Part shown: positions 1 to 7,793 of the stretch, piece by piece
Numbering within the stretch: position 1 is the stretch's first letter
How the letters are laid out: the number at the start of each line of letters is the position of its first letter
Source: Frankiales bacterium
Lineage (GTDB): Bacteria; Actinomycetota; Actinomycetes; Mycobacteriales; SCTD01
DNA length: 39,397 bases
Assembly: GCA_025965475.1 (NCBI GenBank)
Contig: JAOPWV010000133.1
Span: 1 to 39,397 of the forward strand
Direction of reading: 5' to 3'
Translations under genes and position numbers: made by a program
Notes under the pieces: model-generated
Told to the model about the DNA's origin: nothing
What the model saw: the letters and a program-made list of their open reading frames with translations, nothing else
Database searches by the model: none

Positions 1-237
1 CGGCTGGACTCTGCGAGAATGGAGACCGGGGCAGCGGGCGTCGACCACCCAGGCCCAGTCCTTGGTCTCTCGGCACGATGCTCATGCCGGGACGCTAGGG
101 CGTCGGCGTTGCCGGGGCCGGGTGGGAATCCGCCGACCACCGGACGGATCCTGCCGACCTGGGCGACGTGCCGGACCCGCTCTCCCGCTCTCCGGCGGTC
201 CCGGTTGAGACTCCCCGCAGCGGAGCAGGATGGCGAC
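1..237. other. Non-coding stretch with no recognised feature
   Basis: I see no convincing gene here. All six frames give only arginine- and proline-rich translations typical of non-coding high-GC DNA. The stretch precedes a decayed gene remnant and may be part of the same degraded region. The window edge prevents judging whether an upstream gene reaches into it. Confidence 0.5.
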
Positions 238-445
238 ATGCAGATCGCAGTCGCGGTCGCCTCCGGCTTCGTGGGACAGCGGTTTCGTGGGACAGCGGCT
301 GTGCCCTGCGCTGCTGCAGGCGGGGCATGACGTCCGGGCGCTCACCCGCCACCCGCAGACCTACGAGCGCCGACGTGCACAACGAGGCGACGCCGGCCTC
401 GGAGTCGCGAAGGGCAGCGGGCGCGTGGCGACCGTGCCAGGCTGA
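238..445 (+). pseudogene. Remnant of an NAD(P)-binding (SDR/NmrA-like) oxidoreductase, frameshifted and truncated
   Basis: An ATG at 238 opens a short Rossmann-fold N-terminus (MQIAVAVASGFVGQR), recognisable as the beta1-glycine loop of NAD(P)-binding epimerase/NmrA-like proteins. The reading frame is then broken by a 16-bp tandem duplication (267-282 and 283-298, differing only at the first base). Removing one copy restores a continuous frame that reads on through LCPALLQAGHDVRALTRHPQ, as expected for such a protein. After about 45 codons the similarity ends and a stop follows at 443-445, so most of a roughly 300-residue protein is missing. This is a pseudogene and is unlikely to make a working enzyme. 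The intact NmrA-like gene at 35380-36237 shows what the family looks like. Confidence 0.7.
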
Positions 446-450
446 CGGCC

Positions 451-876
451 ATGGACTACAGGCTGGAACTCGTCGTCGTGCCCGTGTCGGACGTGGATCG
501 TGCAAAAGCGTTCTACGAGGAGGCAGGTTTTCGCCTCGACGTGGACCACCGGGCCGGCGAGGACTTCCGCGTCGTCCAACTCACTCCACCCGGTTCGGAC
601 TGCGCTGTGACGTTGATGCGTAACGATGCGGCGGCGGGCAGTCTGCAGGGTCTGCACCTGATGGTCGCGGATCTCGAGGCGGCGCGCACGGACCTGCTCG
701 GCCGTGGTGTCGAGGTGAGCGAGCCCTTCCACTTCACGGAGGGTGGTCAGACCGCCGGCCTGCACCCGGAGCGCGCGAACTACGGATCGTTCGCGTCCTT
801 CAGCGACCCCGACGGCACCGGCTGGCTGCTGCAGGAGCGCCGGGGCGAGCCGCCGGAACCGATGCCGGCTCCCTGA
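451..876 (+). CDS. VOC-superfamily (glyoxalase/bleomycin-resistance-like) protein
   Basis: The 141-residue protein has the paired beta-alpha-beta-beta-beta layout of vicinal oxygen chelate proteins. The N-terminal half starts with LELVVVPVSDVDRAKAFYEE, and the second module contains GLHLMVADLEAARTDLLGRG and ends in a FSDPDGTGWLLQE strand. Members are small cytoplasmic metal-binding enzymes or binding proteins (lyases, dioxygenases, resistance proteins), and the substrate cannot be read from sequence. Start: ATG at 451. It is convergent with the ECF sigma-factor gene, with only 10 bp between the stops. VOC proteins are common near ECF42/DGPF loci, so a functional link is possible but is only inferred. 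Confidence 0.85.
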   Translation: MDYRLELVVVPVSDVDRAKAFYEEAGFRLDVDHRAGEDFRVVQLTPPGSDCAVTLMRNDAAAGSLQGLHLMVADLEAARTDLLGRGVEVSEPFHFTEGGQTAGLHPERANYGSFASFSDPDGTGWLLQERRGEPPEPMPAP

Positions 877-886
877 GTATCGCTGT

Positions 887-2128
887 TCATCCGCCTGATG
901 GCGCCGCGGATGCCGGGGGAGCGGCCCTGGCCCGCTGCCGCGCGAGGTGCTCGCGCTCCACCGCGTTGGTAGCCAGCGCGAGCGCGCGGTCGTACGCCTC
1001 CAGGGCGTCGTCGGTCCGCCCTGTCCGCACCAGCAGTTCCGCCCGTGTGAGGTGGTACGGCAGGTACCCCGGCAGGTCGAGCGCGTCCACCGCCAGCAGC
1101 GCCACGGCCGGCCCCTCCACCTCCGCGAGGGCCACCGCGCGGTTGAGCGCCACGACGGGCGTCGGCACCAGAACGAGCAGCTGGTCGTACAGCGTGAGGA
1201 TCTGCCGCCAGTCCGTCGGGCCGTCGCTGTGGACGGCGGCGATCGCCGCCTGTAGCTGGTAGGGCCCAGGCGCGTTGCGGCGCAGGCAGGCCCGCACCAG
1301 CTCCTGTCCCTCCGCGACCAGCGCCGGGTCCCACAGCCGGCGGTCCTGATCCGGCAGCAGCACCAGCGCGCCGTCGGCGTCGACCCGCGCCGGCCGCCGC
1401 GCCTCGGTGAGCAGGAGCAGCGCGAGCAGGCCGAGCACCTCCGGCTCGTCCGGCATCAGCTCCGCCAGGAGCCGGGCCAGCCGGATCGCCTCCGCGCACA
1501 ACTCGGTGCGGACGAGCGCGTCGCCGTCGCTGGCGCTGTGGCCCTCGTTGAAGATCAGATAGACGACGGCGAGTACGGGGTCGAGCCGGTCCGGCAGGTC
1601 GGTGTCGCGGGGCACCCGGTACGGGATCCCGGCGTCCCGGATCTTGCGCTTGGCGCGCACGAGGCGCTGCGCCATCGTGGGCTCGGGGACGAGGAAGGCC
1701 CGCGCGATGTGCGGCGTCTCCAGCCCGCCGAGCAGCCGCAGGGTCAGCGCGACCCGGGCCTCGACGGCCAGCGCGGGGTGGCAGCACGTGAACAGCAGAC
1801 GGAGCCGGTCGTCGTACACCGGCCCCACCTCCGTCGTGTGAGCTGTGTCATCGCGGGCGAGCAGGAGCTGGGCCTGCGCGTACCGCGCCTCCCGGCTGGA
1901 CTCCCGGCGCAGCCGGTCGATCGCCCGCCGCTTCGCGGTGGTGACGATCCAGCCGCCGGGATTGGGCGGCAGGCCGTCCTCCCGCCAGCGCTCGACCGCG
2001 ACGGTGAAGGCGTCCGCGACCGCCTCCTCGGCGAGCTCGACGTCGCCGAGGAGGCGGACCAGGGTGGCCACCGCGCGCCCGTACTCCTCGCGGAAGACCT
2101 GCTCGATCCCTGTCAGCGTCGTCGTCAC
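887..2128 (-). CDS. ECF RNA polymerase sigma factor, ECF42-type (SigJ/DUF6596-like C-terminal extension)
   Basis: This 413-residue protein has an N-terminal sigma-2 region (about 12-85), a sigma-4 region (about 115-170, with an [20 protein letters not shown] helix-turn-helix) and a long alpha-helical, TPR-like C-terminal extension (about 180-400). That extension carries the family signature [12 protein letters not shown]. This architecture, plus a DGPF/YCII gene immediately upstream, defines group ECF42, whose members lack a classical anti-sigma factor. The start is the GTG at 2126-2128, which overlaps the stop of the YCII gene as GTGA. The open frame continues further upstream, but that part translates to arginine-rich shadow sequence. 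The two genes are surely co-transcribed. The extension is thought to control sigma activity in this group. Confidence 0.92.
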   Translation of the reverse strand: MTTTLTGIEQVFREEYGRAVATLVRLLGDVELAEEAVADAFTVAVERWREDGLPPNPGGWIVTTAKRRAIDRLRRESSREARYAQAQLLLARDDTAHTTEVGPVYDDRLRLLFTCCHPALAVEARVALTLRLLGGLETPHIARAFLVPEPTMAQRLVRAKRKIRDAGIPYRVPRDTDLPDRLDPVLAVVYLIFNEGHSASDGDALVRTELCAEAIRLARLLAELMPDEPEVLGLLALLLLTEARRPARVDADGALVLLPDQDRRLWDPALVAEGQELVRACLRRNAPGPYQLQAAIAAVHSDGPTDWRQILTLYDQLLVLVPTPVVALNRAVALAEVEGPAVALLAVDALDLPGYLPYHLTRAELLVRTGRTDDALEAYDRALALATNAVEREHLARQRARAAPPASAAPSGG

Positions 2129-2472
2129 TCCCCCTGGAAGGGGCGCACCTCGACATCGCCCTCGCACGCCACCGCGCCGCGCTCGGCCAGCTCGAGTGCC
2201 GCGTCGAGGTCCGGCGCCTGGATGATCCAGAAGCCGCCGAGCTGCTCCTTGGTCTCCGCGAACGGGCCGTCGGTCACCAGCGTCTTGCCCTCCTTGAACC
2301 GCACCGTGGTGGCGGTCTCCCGCGGGTGCAGGCCGCCGGCGAAGATCCACGCGCCGCTCCGGCGCAGCTCCTCGTTGAACTCCTCCACCTGCGCGTACAT
2401 CTTCTCCATGACCTCGGGAGCAGGGGTCGGGAAGTCGCCGATGTGGTGGACCGACAGCAGGTACTGCTTCAT
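2125..2472 (-). CDS. YCII-related (DGPF) domain protein, partner of the ECF42 sigma factor
   Basis: The 115-residue protein is a single YCII domain: [10 protein letters not shown] at the start, the namesake TDGPFAE motif around residues 67-73, and a beta strand in [20 protein letters not shown] proteins have a dimeric alpha/beta-barrel fold, and those linked to ECF42 are usual members of the sigma regulon with unknown chemistry. The ATG at 2470-2472 is preceded by a good Shine-Dalgarno (AGGAGAA, about 4 nt away), so the much longer upstream open frame is not the real start. The gene is first in the operon and overlaps the sigma-factor start by 4 bp. A candidate ECF42 promoter lies about 50-75 bp upstream. 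Confidence 0.9.
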   Translation of the reverse strand: MKQYLLSVHHIGDFPTPAPEVMEKMYAQVEEFNEELRRSGAWIFAGGLHPRETATTVRFKEGKTLVTDGPFAETKEQLGGFWIIQAPDLDAALELAERGAVACEGDVEVRPFQGE

Positions 2473-2520
2473 GGCGTTCTCCTCATCTCGTGACCGGCCC
2501 GCGCCGGTCCTCACCCTCTC

Positions 2521-2547
2521 CACGAACGGGGACGGCGCGGATCGACA
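2521..2547 (-). promoter_or_regulatory. Candidate ECF42-type promoter for the YCII-sigma operon
   Basis: On the minus strand TGTCGA (plus 2542-2547) lies 17 nt before CGTG (plus 2521-2524). From memory, ECF42 target promoters carry TGTCGA at -35 and a CGTC-like -10, so the -35 is an exact match and the -10 is one base off. This would put transcription start about 40 nt before the YCII start codon and make the operon autoregulated. Confidence 0.45.
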
Positions 2548-2623
2548 ACTTCGCCGGCAGACTTTCACCGCGCGCGAAGGTGGCGCATCGGTAGGGCGTT
2601 TGAGCAGCATCTCAAGCGGGCGG

Positions 2624-4936
2624 CTAACGCACCATGCGTACGTTCGGGTACCGGCTCTCGGCAATGACCCGGGCGACGCTCTTCCGGCTCCAGCGCGTAC
2701 CTGTAGGAGCGATCTCGCCGTTGCCGTTGAGCGCGGCGGCGATGGTCTCCAGCGAGGCGCCCGATTCCAGTAGGGCAACGATGCGTTCTGTCACGTCCGG
2801 GTCGGCCCGTGCCCATCGCGTTCGGGCTGCAGTCGCCGTCCGGGGTGCGGCAGTGGTGCGGACGGGCGACTGTGCCAGCCGCTGGAGCACTGCTGGGAGT
2901 TCGGACGCCGGGACCGCGGGGCTCCACAGGAAGCCTTGGCCCAGCGGGCATCCGAGGCTGCGGAGCAGCTCTTGCTGCTCTACCGTCTCGACGCCCTCAG
3001 CGACCACCGTCACCCCGACTGAGGTGGCCAGGCTGACGAGGCTCGCGACGATGGACGAGTCGTCGCCATTGGAGCCCAGCCCCGCCACGAAGGACCGGTC
3101 GATCTTGATCATGTCGACGGGGAAGGAGCGCAGGTAGGTCAGCGACGAGTAGCCGGTGCCGAAGTCGTCGAGGGCGAGGCCGACGCCCAGAGCCTTAAGC
3201 GCGCTCAGTATCGACGCCGCACCCTGGGTCTCTCCGAGGATGGCGGTCTCGGTGACTTCCAGCATGAGTCGTGCGGGTTGCAGACCGCTTACCTCCAGCG
3301 CTTCGCGCACGACATCGACGATCCCGGGCTCACCGAGCTGCTGCCCGGAGAGGTTCACCGAGACCTGCCAGTTCGGGTCGGGCAGCTCAGGCCATTGAGT
3401 CGCGTCGACGCAGGCGCGGTGCAGGCTCCAGGCGCCCAGCTGTGTGATCAGGCCGCTCTCCTCGGCCAGCGGTATGAACAGCTCGGGAGACACCGGCCCA
3501 CGATCGGGATGTGTCCAGCGCGCCAGCGCCTCGACACCGGCGGGACGATCGGAGCCCAGCGTGACGATGGGTTGGTACCAGAGCTCGAGCCGGTCACTGT
3601 TCAGCGCCCCGCGCAGGTCAGAGACCAGTTGGGACCTCTCCCGTGCCGAGGTCTGCATGTCCCCTTCGTGGACTGCGACGCGTGCTCGACCGCGCGCCTT
3701 GGCCGAGAACAGGGCCGTGTCGGCGGCGTGCAGAAGCGTCTCCGGAGGGACCTCCGTGGTGGCCGCGACGCCGATGCTCAGGCTGACGTGAACCGGGTCC
3801 CCGTCCACGTCGATGGGGGCCTGGACGGCGGCGCACAGTCGCTCGGCGACCCGCCGCGCGACGTAGGCGTCCGCGCCCGGGCACAGGACGACGAACTCGT
3901 CCCCGCCGAAGCGGCAGACCGTGTCGTTGTCGCGCGCTGCCTCGCGGAGCCGCTGCGCGACAGCGATCAGCACTGCGTCGCCCACCGCGTGGCCGCCCGC
4001 GTCGTTGACCAGCTTGAAGCGGTCCACGTCGCACTTGATCAAGGCGAAGTCGCGGCCGGTGCGTTCGTGTTCGGTTTTGAGCTGCTCGAAGCGGTCGCGC
4101 CCGAGGGCCCGGTTGGGGATGCCGGTGAGCGTGTCGTACAGGGCTAGCTGTCGGAGTTGCTCTTCGAGCTGCTTGCGCTGGGTGATGTCGGAGAACATGG
4201 CGACGACGCCCGCTTGCGCCCCGTCCGGGCCGCGCAGCGGGGACCCCGCAACCTGGAGCCAGCGCCGGTGCCCGCTGGCGCCGCTGATCGGCAGCTCGTA
4301 CTCCTCCTGGACGCCCATGGCCCGTCGCGCGAACCGCTCCCGTACCAGGGCGGTCGACTCCGCATCCAGGAAGTCCCAGATGGTGCCTGCGGCCAGCGTC
4401 GCCTGGTCCTGATCGAGCAACTCGGCCATCCGTGCGTTGACGAACAGCGTCCGGCCGTTCATGTCCGTCACGTAGACGCCCTCACGCGCCGCCTCGAGGA
4501 TCGACCGGTGGAGCTGCTCGCTGGCCGCGAGTGCCTCGACGGCCGCTCGGCGGTCGGTCACGTCCCGACAGTTGAAGACCATGCCCCCCACGGCAGGGTC
4601 ATCGAGCAGGTTCGTCAAGCGCTCCTCGACCCAGCGCCAGCTGCCGTCCCGGTGTGCCACCCGGATCTCCAGCCGGGTGTGGCCACCGGGCTCGGCCTGG
4701 GCGGTGTCCCAGTGGTGTTGCAGCTCGTCGACGTCCTCTGGATGGCAGAACGTCCACGCGGACACGCCGATGACTTCGTCTGCCCGGTATCCGAACATCT
4801 CGAAAAGGGCCGGACCGCAGTAGCGGATGACGTAGTCCGGACTGCAGATCAACGCGAGGTCACTAGCACGCTCGGCCAGCGCCCGGGCTCGCCGCACGTC
4901 GTTCCCGGCTGCTCCCTGGGGGTTCGTGCCGGTCAC
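2624..4936 (-). CDS. PAS-PAS-GGDEF-EAL c-di-GMP enzyme with a C-terminal recombinase-like helix-turn-helix tail
   Basis: This is a 770-residue soluble signalling protein. Two PAS domains (about 25-128 and 142-255) precede a GGDEF diguanylate cyclase domain (about 262-425; GGDEF at 344-348, inhibitory I-site RDND at 335-338) and an EAL phosphodiesterase domain (about 440-685). The EAL domain keeps its key residues (EAL 469-471, DDFGTGYSS 590-598, K611, E648, Q667). Both activities therefore look intact, and the PAS domains probably decide the balance. Residues about 711-770 form an extra module resembling the helix-turn-helix of serine recombinases (TIAAALNGNG ... RWSRKSVARVI). The start is the GTG at 4934-4936, preceded by GAGGTG. 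The frame is open upstream to 5137, but that part is low quality. The gene is divergent from the chemoreceptor at 5349. Confidence 0.93.
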   Translation of the reverse strand: MTGTNPQGAAGNDVRRARALAERASDLALICSPDYVIRYCGPALFEMFGYRADEVIGVSAWTFCHPEDVDELQHHWDTAQAEPGGHTRLEIRVAHRDGSWRWVEERLTNLLDDPAVGGMVFNCRDVTDRRAAVEALAASEQLHRSILEAAREGVYVTDMNGRTLFVNARMAELLDQDQATLAAGTIWDFLDAESTALVRERFARRAMGVQEEYELPISGASGHRRWLQVAGSPLRGPDGAQAGVVAMFSDITQRKQLEEQLRQLALYDTLTGIPNRALGRDRFEQLKTEHERTGRDFALIKCDVDRFKLVNDAGGHAVGDAVLIAVAQRLREAARDNDTVCRFGGDEFVVLCPGADAYVARRVAERLCAAVQAPIDVDGDPVHVSLSIGVAATTEVPPETLLHAADTALFSAKARGRARVAVHEGDMQTSARERSQLVSDLRGALNSDRLELWYQPIVTLGSDRPAGVEALARWTHPDRGPVSPELFIPLAEESGLITQLGAWSLHRACVDATQWPELPDPNWQVSVNLSGQQLGEPGIVDVVREALEVSGLQPARLMLEVTETAILGETQGAASILSALKALGVGLALDDFGTGYSSLTYLRSFPVDMIKIDRSFVAGLGSNGDDSSIVASLVSLATSVGVTVVAEGVETVEQQELLRSLGCPLGQGFLWSPAVPASELPAVLQRLAQSPVRTTAAPRTATAARTRWARADPDVTERIVALLESGASLETIAAALNGNGEIAPTGTRWSRKSVARVIAESRYPNVRMVR

Positions 4937-5348
4937 GCCCACCTCTTTCAAACAGCCAACCGATGTCGGGAGGCTCCAAAGAACCGGGCACGGAAAAGAC
5001 TGAGAGGCCCGGCGCTTGATCCTGCAGCTCGGCTGCTGCAGGAGGAGTGGCCGGAATCTACCTATGGTCCGAAACAGACGCATCCAACACGTTCTGTAAA
5101 GGAGACTCGGGGGAGAGAGCCGACCGGAAGGACTCACCTATCTGATGCGGGCGGATAGGAGTTCGTGACTACAACCGTAGTCACGTCAGCCCGGTCGCGG
5201 TCGTCCGGTGTCCGGGGAAGTGAGGCCACAACCGTGGGCTCTTCCGGGGGTTCGGGCGGCCAACGCTGCGCCGCTGAATGCGCCGGTCGAAAGGGCTTCT
5301 GCGTCCAGGTAAGGCGCTTCCAGCCCTCTGAGCCAAAGCGAGTGGTCG
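4937..5348. promoter_or_regulatory. 412-bp divergent regulatory spacer with three inverted repeats
   Basis: No gene is seen in this stretch. It separates the divergent PAS-GGDEF-EAL and chemoreceptor genes and must hold both promoters. It contains three perfect inverted repeats: CCTGCAGC-N6-GCTGCAGG (5021-5042), GTGACTAC-AACC-GTAGTCAC (5165-5184) and CCAC-AACC-GTGG (5226-5237). The last two share the central ACAACCGT and are 57 bp apart centre to centre, as expected for two sites of one DNA-binding protein. I could not identify promoter hexamers with confidence. Confidence 0.55.
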
Positions 5349-6983
5349 ATGTCCGATATGGCAGTTCCAAGCGTCCGATCAGCGAGGAATCCGGTCCGCC
5401 GCTGGCTGGTTGACCGCAGGGTCAACACCAAGATCCTGCTGGTCGTCCTGGTCCTGGCGTCCGTGGCTGTCGCGGTCGGCGTGAATGCGGTGACGGCGAT
5501 GAGCGCGATGTCGAAGGACCTGCAGTACCTGCACGATCAGAATCTCGTTCCGGTCAACCAGCTGGCCGAGACCCGGTCGTTCCAGCTGCAGGCTGAGGTC
5601 GACATGGGGCAGATAGCCGGGCAGACGTCCCCCGACGAGATGCGCACGTGGCAGCAGGCGCTCAAACAGGACGAGCAGAGCATGGGCAAGGCGCTGGCCG
5701 CCTACAAGACGAGCGACCTGACCGGCAGAGAGCAGGCGCTGGCCAAGTTCGAGCAGAACTGGGCTGCGTACGTCAAGGTCCGGGACGAGCAGCTCATGCC
5801 CGCCGCGCTCAGGAACGACACTGCGACGGTGAACCGCGTCTACAACCAGAGCGCGGTTCCCTTGTTGGCCCAGGTCACTGAGGGGATGGACCAGCTGCAG
5901 AACGTGGAGCTGGCCAGCGCGGCGGGGATGCTGAAGAAGTCGCACGCGAGCCAGAACACGGCGCGCACGACCGCGACTGTCCTGCTGGTGGTCGGCTTGG
6001 TTGTCGCGCTCGCGCTCGCCCTGTACGTCAGCCGGCTGATCACGGCTGCGCTGCGTCGGGTGCAGGCTGTGCTCGCCGGAATGGCCGAGGGGGATCTGAC
6101 ACAGCGGGTTGAGGTCGACAGCCGGGACGAGCTCGGTCAGATGGCCAGCGCGCTCAACCACACGCTGACCAGCATGCGCGGCGCGGTGCAGAGCATGGCC
6201 TCGAACGCGACGGCCCTGGCCGGAGCCTCCGAGGAGCTCTCCGCGGCAGGCCAGCAGATGGCAGCCAGTGCCGAGCAGTCCTCCTCGCAGGCGAACATGG
6301 TCGCGGCCGCTGCGGAGCAGGTCAGTCGCAACGTGCAGAGCGTCGCGAGCGGCTCGGAGCAGATGGGCGCCTCCATCCGGGAAATCGCCCACAACTCCTC
6401 GGAGGCCGCAGGCGTGGCCGGTACTGCCGTGGCGGCCGCCGAAGCGACCACGAGCACGATTGCGAAACTCGGTGCCTCGTCGCAGGAGATCGGCGACGTC
6501 GTGAAGGTCATCACCAGCATCGCCGAGCAGACGAACCTCCTGGCGCTGAACGCCACGATCGAGGCCGCGCGCGCCGGTGAGGCCGGAAAGGGCTTCGCCG
6601 TCGTGGCGCAGGAGGTCAAGGATCTCGCGCAGGAGACGGCCAGGGCCACCGAGGACATCACCAGCCGGGTCCAGGCCATCCAGCAGGACAGCGGCGGCGC
6701 CGTCGAGGCGATCGCTGAGATCAGCCACATCATCAGCCGGATCAGCGACTACCAGAACACCATCGCGGCAGCCGTCGAGGAACAGACGGCGACCACGAAC
6801 GAGGTGAACCGCAACATCACCGAGGCCGCGACCGGGAGCGCAGAGATCGCAGCGAACATCAGTGGAGTCGCCGAAGCCGCGCAGATCACGACGACAGGTG
6901 TGGCCGAGGCGCAGCAGACCTCAGCTGACCTGGCGCGCATGGCCAACGAACTGCAGCAACTGGTCGGTCAGTTCCGCTACTGA
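5349..6983 (+). CDS. Methyl-accepting chemotaxis protein (4HB-type sensor, HAMP, MCP signalling domain)
   Basis: This 544-residue transmembrane chemoreceptor has a first membrane helix at about 28-50 and a helical extracytoplasmic sensor of about 155 residues (4HB_MCP-like). A second helix (206-229), a HAMP domain (230-282) and a long coiled-coil signalling domain follow. The hairpin tip, which binds CheA/CheW, is conserved at about 391-425 ([19 protein letters not shown]). The protein ends in LVGQFRY with no CheR-docking pentapeptide. It senses an unknown small molecule and implies a chemotaxis and motility system elsewhere in the genome. Start: ATG at 5349, with an alternative in-frame ATG at 5358. 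Neither has a strong Shine-Dalgarno. It is divergent from the c-di-GMP gene, a common pairing of motility and sessility control. Confidence 0.95.
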   Translation: MSDMAVPSVRSARNPVRRWLVDRRVNTKILLVVLVLASVAVAVGVNAVTAMSAMSKDLQYLHDQNLVPVNQLAETRSFQLQAEVDMGQIAGQTSPDEMRTWQQALKQDEQSMGKALAAYKTSDLTGREQALAKFEQNWAAYVKVRDEQLMPAALRNDTATVNRVYNQSAVPLLAQVTEGMDQLQNVELASAAGMLKKSHASQNTARTTATVLLVVGLVVALALALYVSRLITAALRRVQAVLAGMAEGDLTQRVEVDSRDELGQMASALNHTLTSMRGAVQSMASNATALAGASEELSAAGQQMAASAEQSSSQANMVAAAAEQVSRNVQSVASGSEQMGASIREIAHNSSEAAGVAGTAVAAAEATTSTIAKLGASSQEIGDVVKVITSIAEQTNLLALNATIEAARAGEAGKGFAVVAQEVKDLAQETARATEDITSRVQAIQQDSGGAVEAIAEISHIISRISDYQNTIAAAVEEQTATTNEVNRNITEAATGSAEIAANISGVAEAAQITTTGVAEAQQTSADLARMANELQQLVGQFRY

Positions 6984-7202
6984 GCGCGTCCGCCGCGTGG
7001 AGGCGCATCTCGGAGCTGCTGCAGGGACCATGGTCCCGGCGGGGTCCGAGCACCTACTCCCGTTCGGCCATCCAGGTCGCCAACAGCGAGAGCACCAGCT
7101 CCTCCAGGCGGCGGGCGTCCCAGCCTTCCGTAGCCTCCCCAACCCGGAGTCGGACGGGTACTTCCCCCTGTAGACAGCTGCTCGAGAACTGACCGGTCCG
7201 GC

Positions 7203-7703
7203 TCAGTCGGTACGGGTGCGCACCAGCACCGGGCTGCCGGAGGCGCAGGAGACCTCGAGCCGCACCCGCTGCCCGCCGCCCTCGAAGCGCACCTCCGCCT
7301 GGCTGCCGGATTGCTCCCGCTTGTCGAGCGCGTAGCCGGCAGCCGGCTGCGCAAACAGGATCCGCACAGTGGTCCCCGCGCAGTCCACCCCGACGGAGCC
7401 GCCCGCCGAGTTCAGGGTGCGTGGCAGCGCGGCGTGCCCGGACGTCGCCGGCCGGGACGCTGCCGGTGCCGGAGCTGCGGCTGGTGTCGGCGTCGTCGCG
7501 GCTGGACCGGGGGAGGACGCGGCGGGTGACGCCGCGGCCAGGGCCCGCTCCACCCCGCCTGGGGTCAGCGGGCGCACCGCCGGGTCGCCGACCTGGGCGC
7601 CGACCAGTCGTACCGCGAGCAGGCCGACCACGGTCGCCGCGACGACTCCGGTCAGCCACACCAGCACCAGCACACCGGGGGCGCGCGACAGGCGGGGGGG
7701 CAT
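7203..7703 (-). CDS. Membrane-anchored protein with Pro/Ala-rich linker and small extracytoplasmic domain, unknown function
   Basis: I do not recognise a named family. The 166-residue protein has one N-terminal membrane helix (about 11-36) with basic residues before it, so the rest should lie outside the membrane. A low-complexity Ala/Pro/Ser/Thr linker (about 55-92) leads to a compact C-terminal domain (about 98-166). That domain has beta-rich segments and two cysteines (C108 and C153) that could form a disulfide. The start is ATG at 7701-7703, and a GTG two codons upstream (7709) is an alternative. It is transcribed divergently from the response-regulator gene, 90 bp away, so it may be a target or accessory of that two-component system. 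Confidence 0.7.
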   Translation of the reverse strand: MPPRLSRAPGVLVLVWLTGVVAATVVGLLAVRLVGAQVGDPAVRPLTPGGVERALAAASPAASSPGPAATTPTPAAAPAPAASRPATSGHAALPRTLNSAGGSVGVDCAGTTVRILFAQPAAGYALDKREQSGSQAEVRFEGGGQRVRLEVSCASGSPVLVRTRTD

Positions 7704-7725
7704 GGCCACAGCCTGCCCCGTCGCC

Positions 7726-7742
7726 GTTAAGGGCGCTTCAAG
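7726..7742. promoter_or_regulatory. Possible OmpR-family direct repeat between divergent genes
   Basis: GTTAAG (7726-7731) and TTCAAG (7737-7742) are spaced at 11 bp, the period used by PhoB/OmpR-type regulators. They lie in the short spacer between the divergent membrane protein and response-regulator genes. Only part of each repeat agrees, so this is a weak candidate operator. Confidence 0.3.
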
Positions 7743-7780
7743 AACAGGCCAAGCGACCTCACGAGGACACCCACGGGCGC

Positions 7781-7786
7781 TACCGT
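7781..7786 (+). promoter_or_regulatory. -10 element TACCGT placed for a leaderless response-regulator mRNA
   Basis: TACCGT ends 7 nt before the GTG at 7794 and no Shine-Dalgarno is visible, so transcription probably begins at the start codon. No clear -35 was found. Confidence 0.55.
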
Positions 7787-7793
7787 CCGCGAC

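Noticed and set aside
2624-2816. Recombinase-like tail as evidence of a mobile element
   Set aside because: No catalytic serine recombinase domain, att site or inverted repeat flanks it; the segment is in frame with the EAL protein and is better read as a domain.
5097-5124. Sigma-28-like promoter (TAAA ... GCCGAC) before the chemoreceptor
   Set aside because: The spacer is 18 nt instead of about 15 and the -10 matches only in part, so it is not credible as a flagellar-type promoter.
5379-6728. 449-codon antisense open frame across the chemoreceptor gene
   Set aside because: Its translation is rich in Arg, His, Gly and Leu with no domain, and it is the third-position shadow of a well-supported chemoreceptor.
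7024-7037. Perfect palindrome GGGACCATGGTCCC after the chemoreceptor gene, as a terminator
   Set aside because: It would form only a 5-bp stem with a 4-nt loop and no T run, too weak to call.
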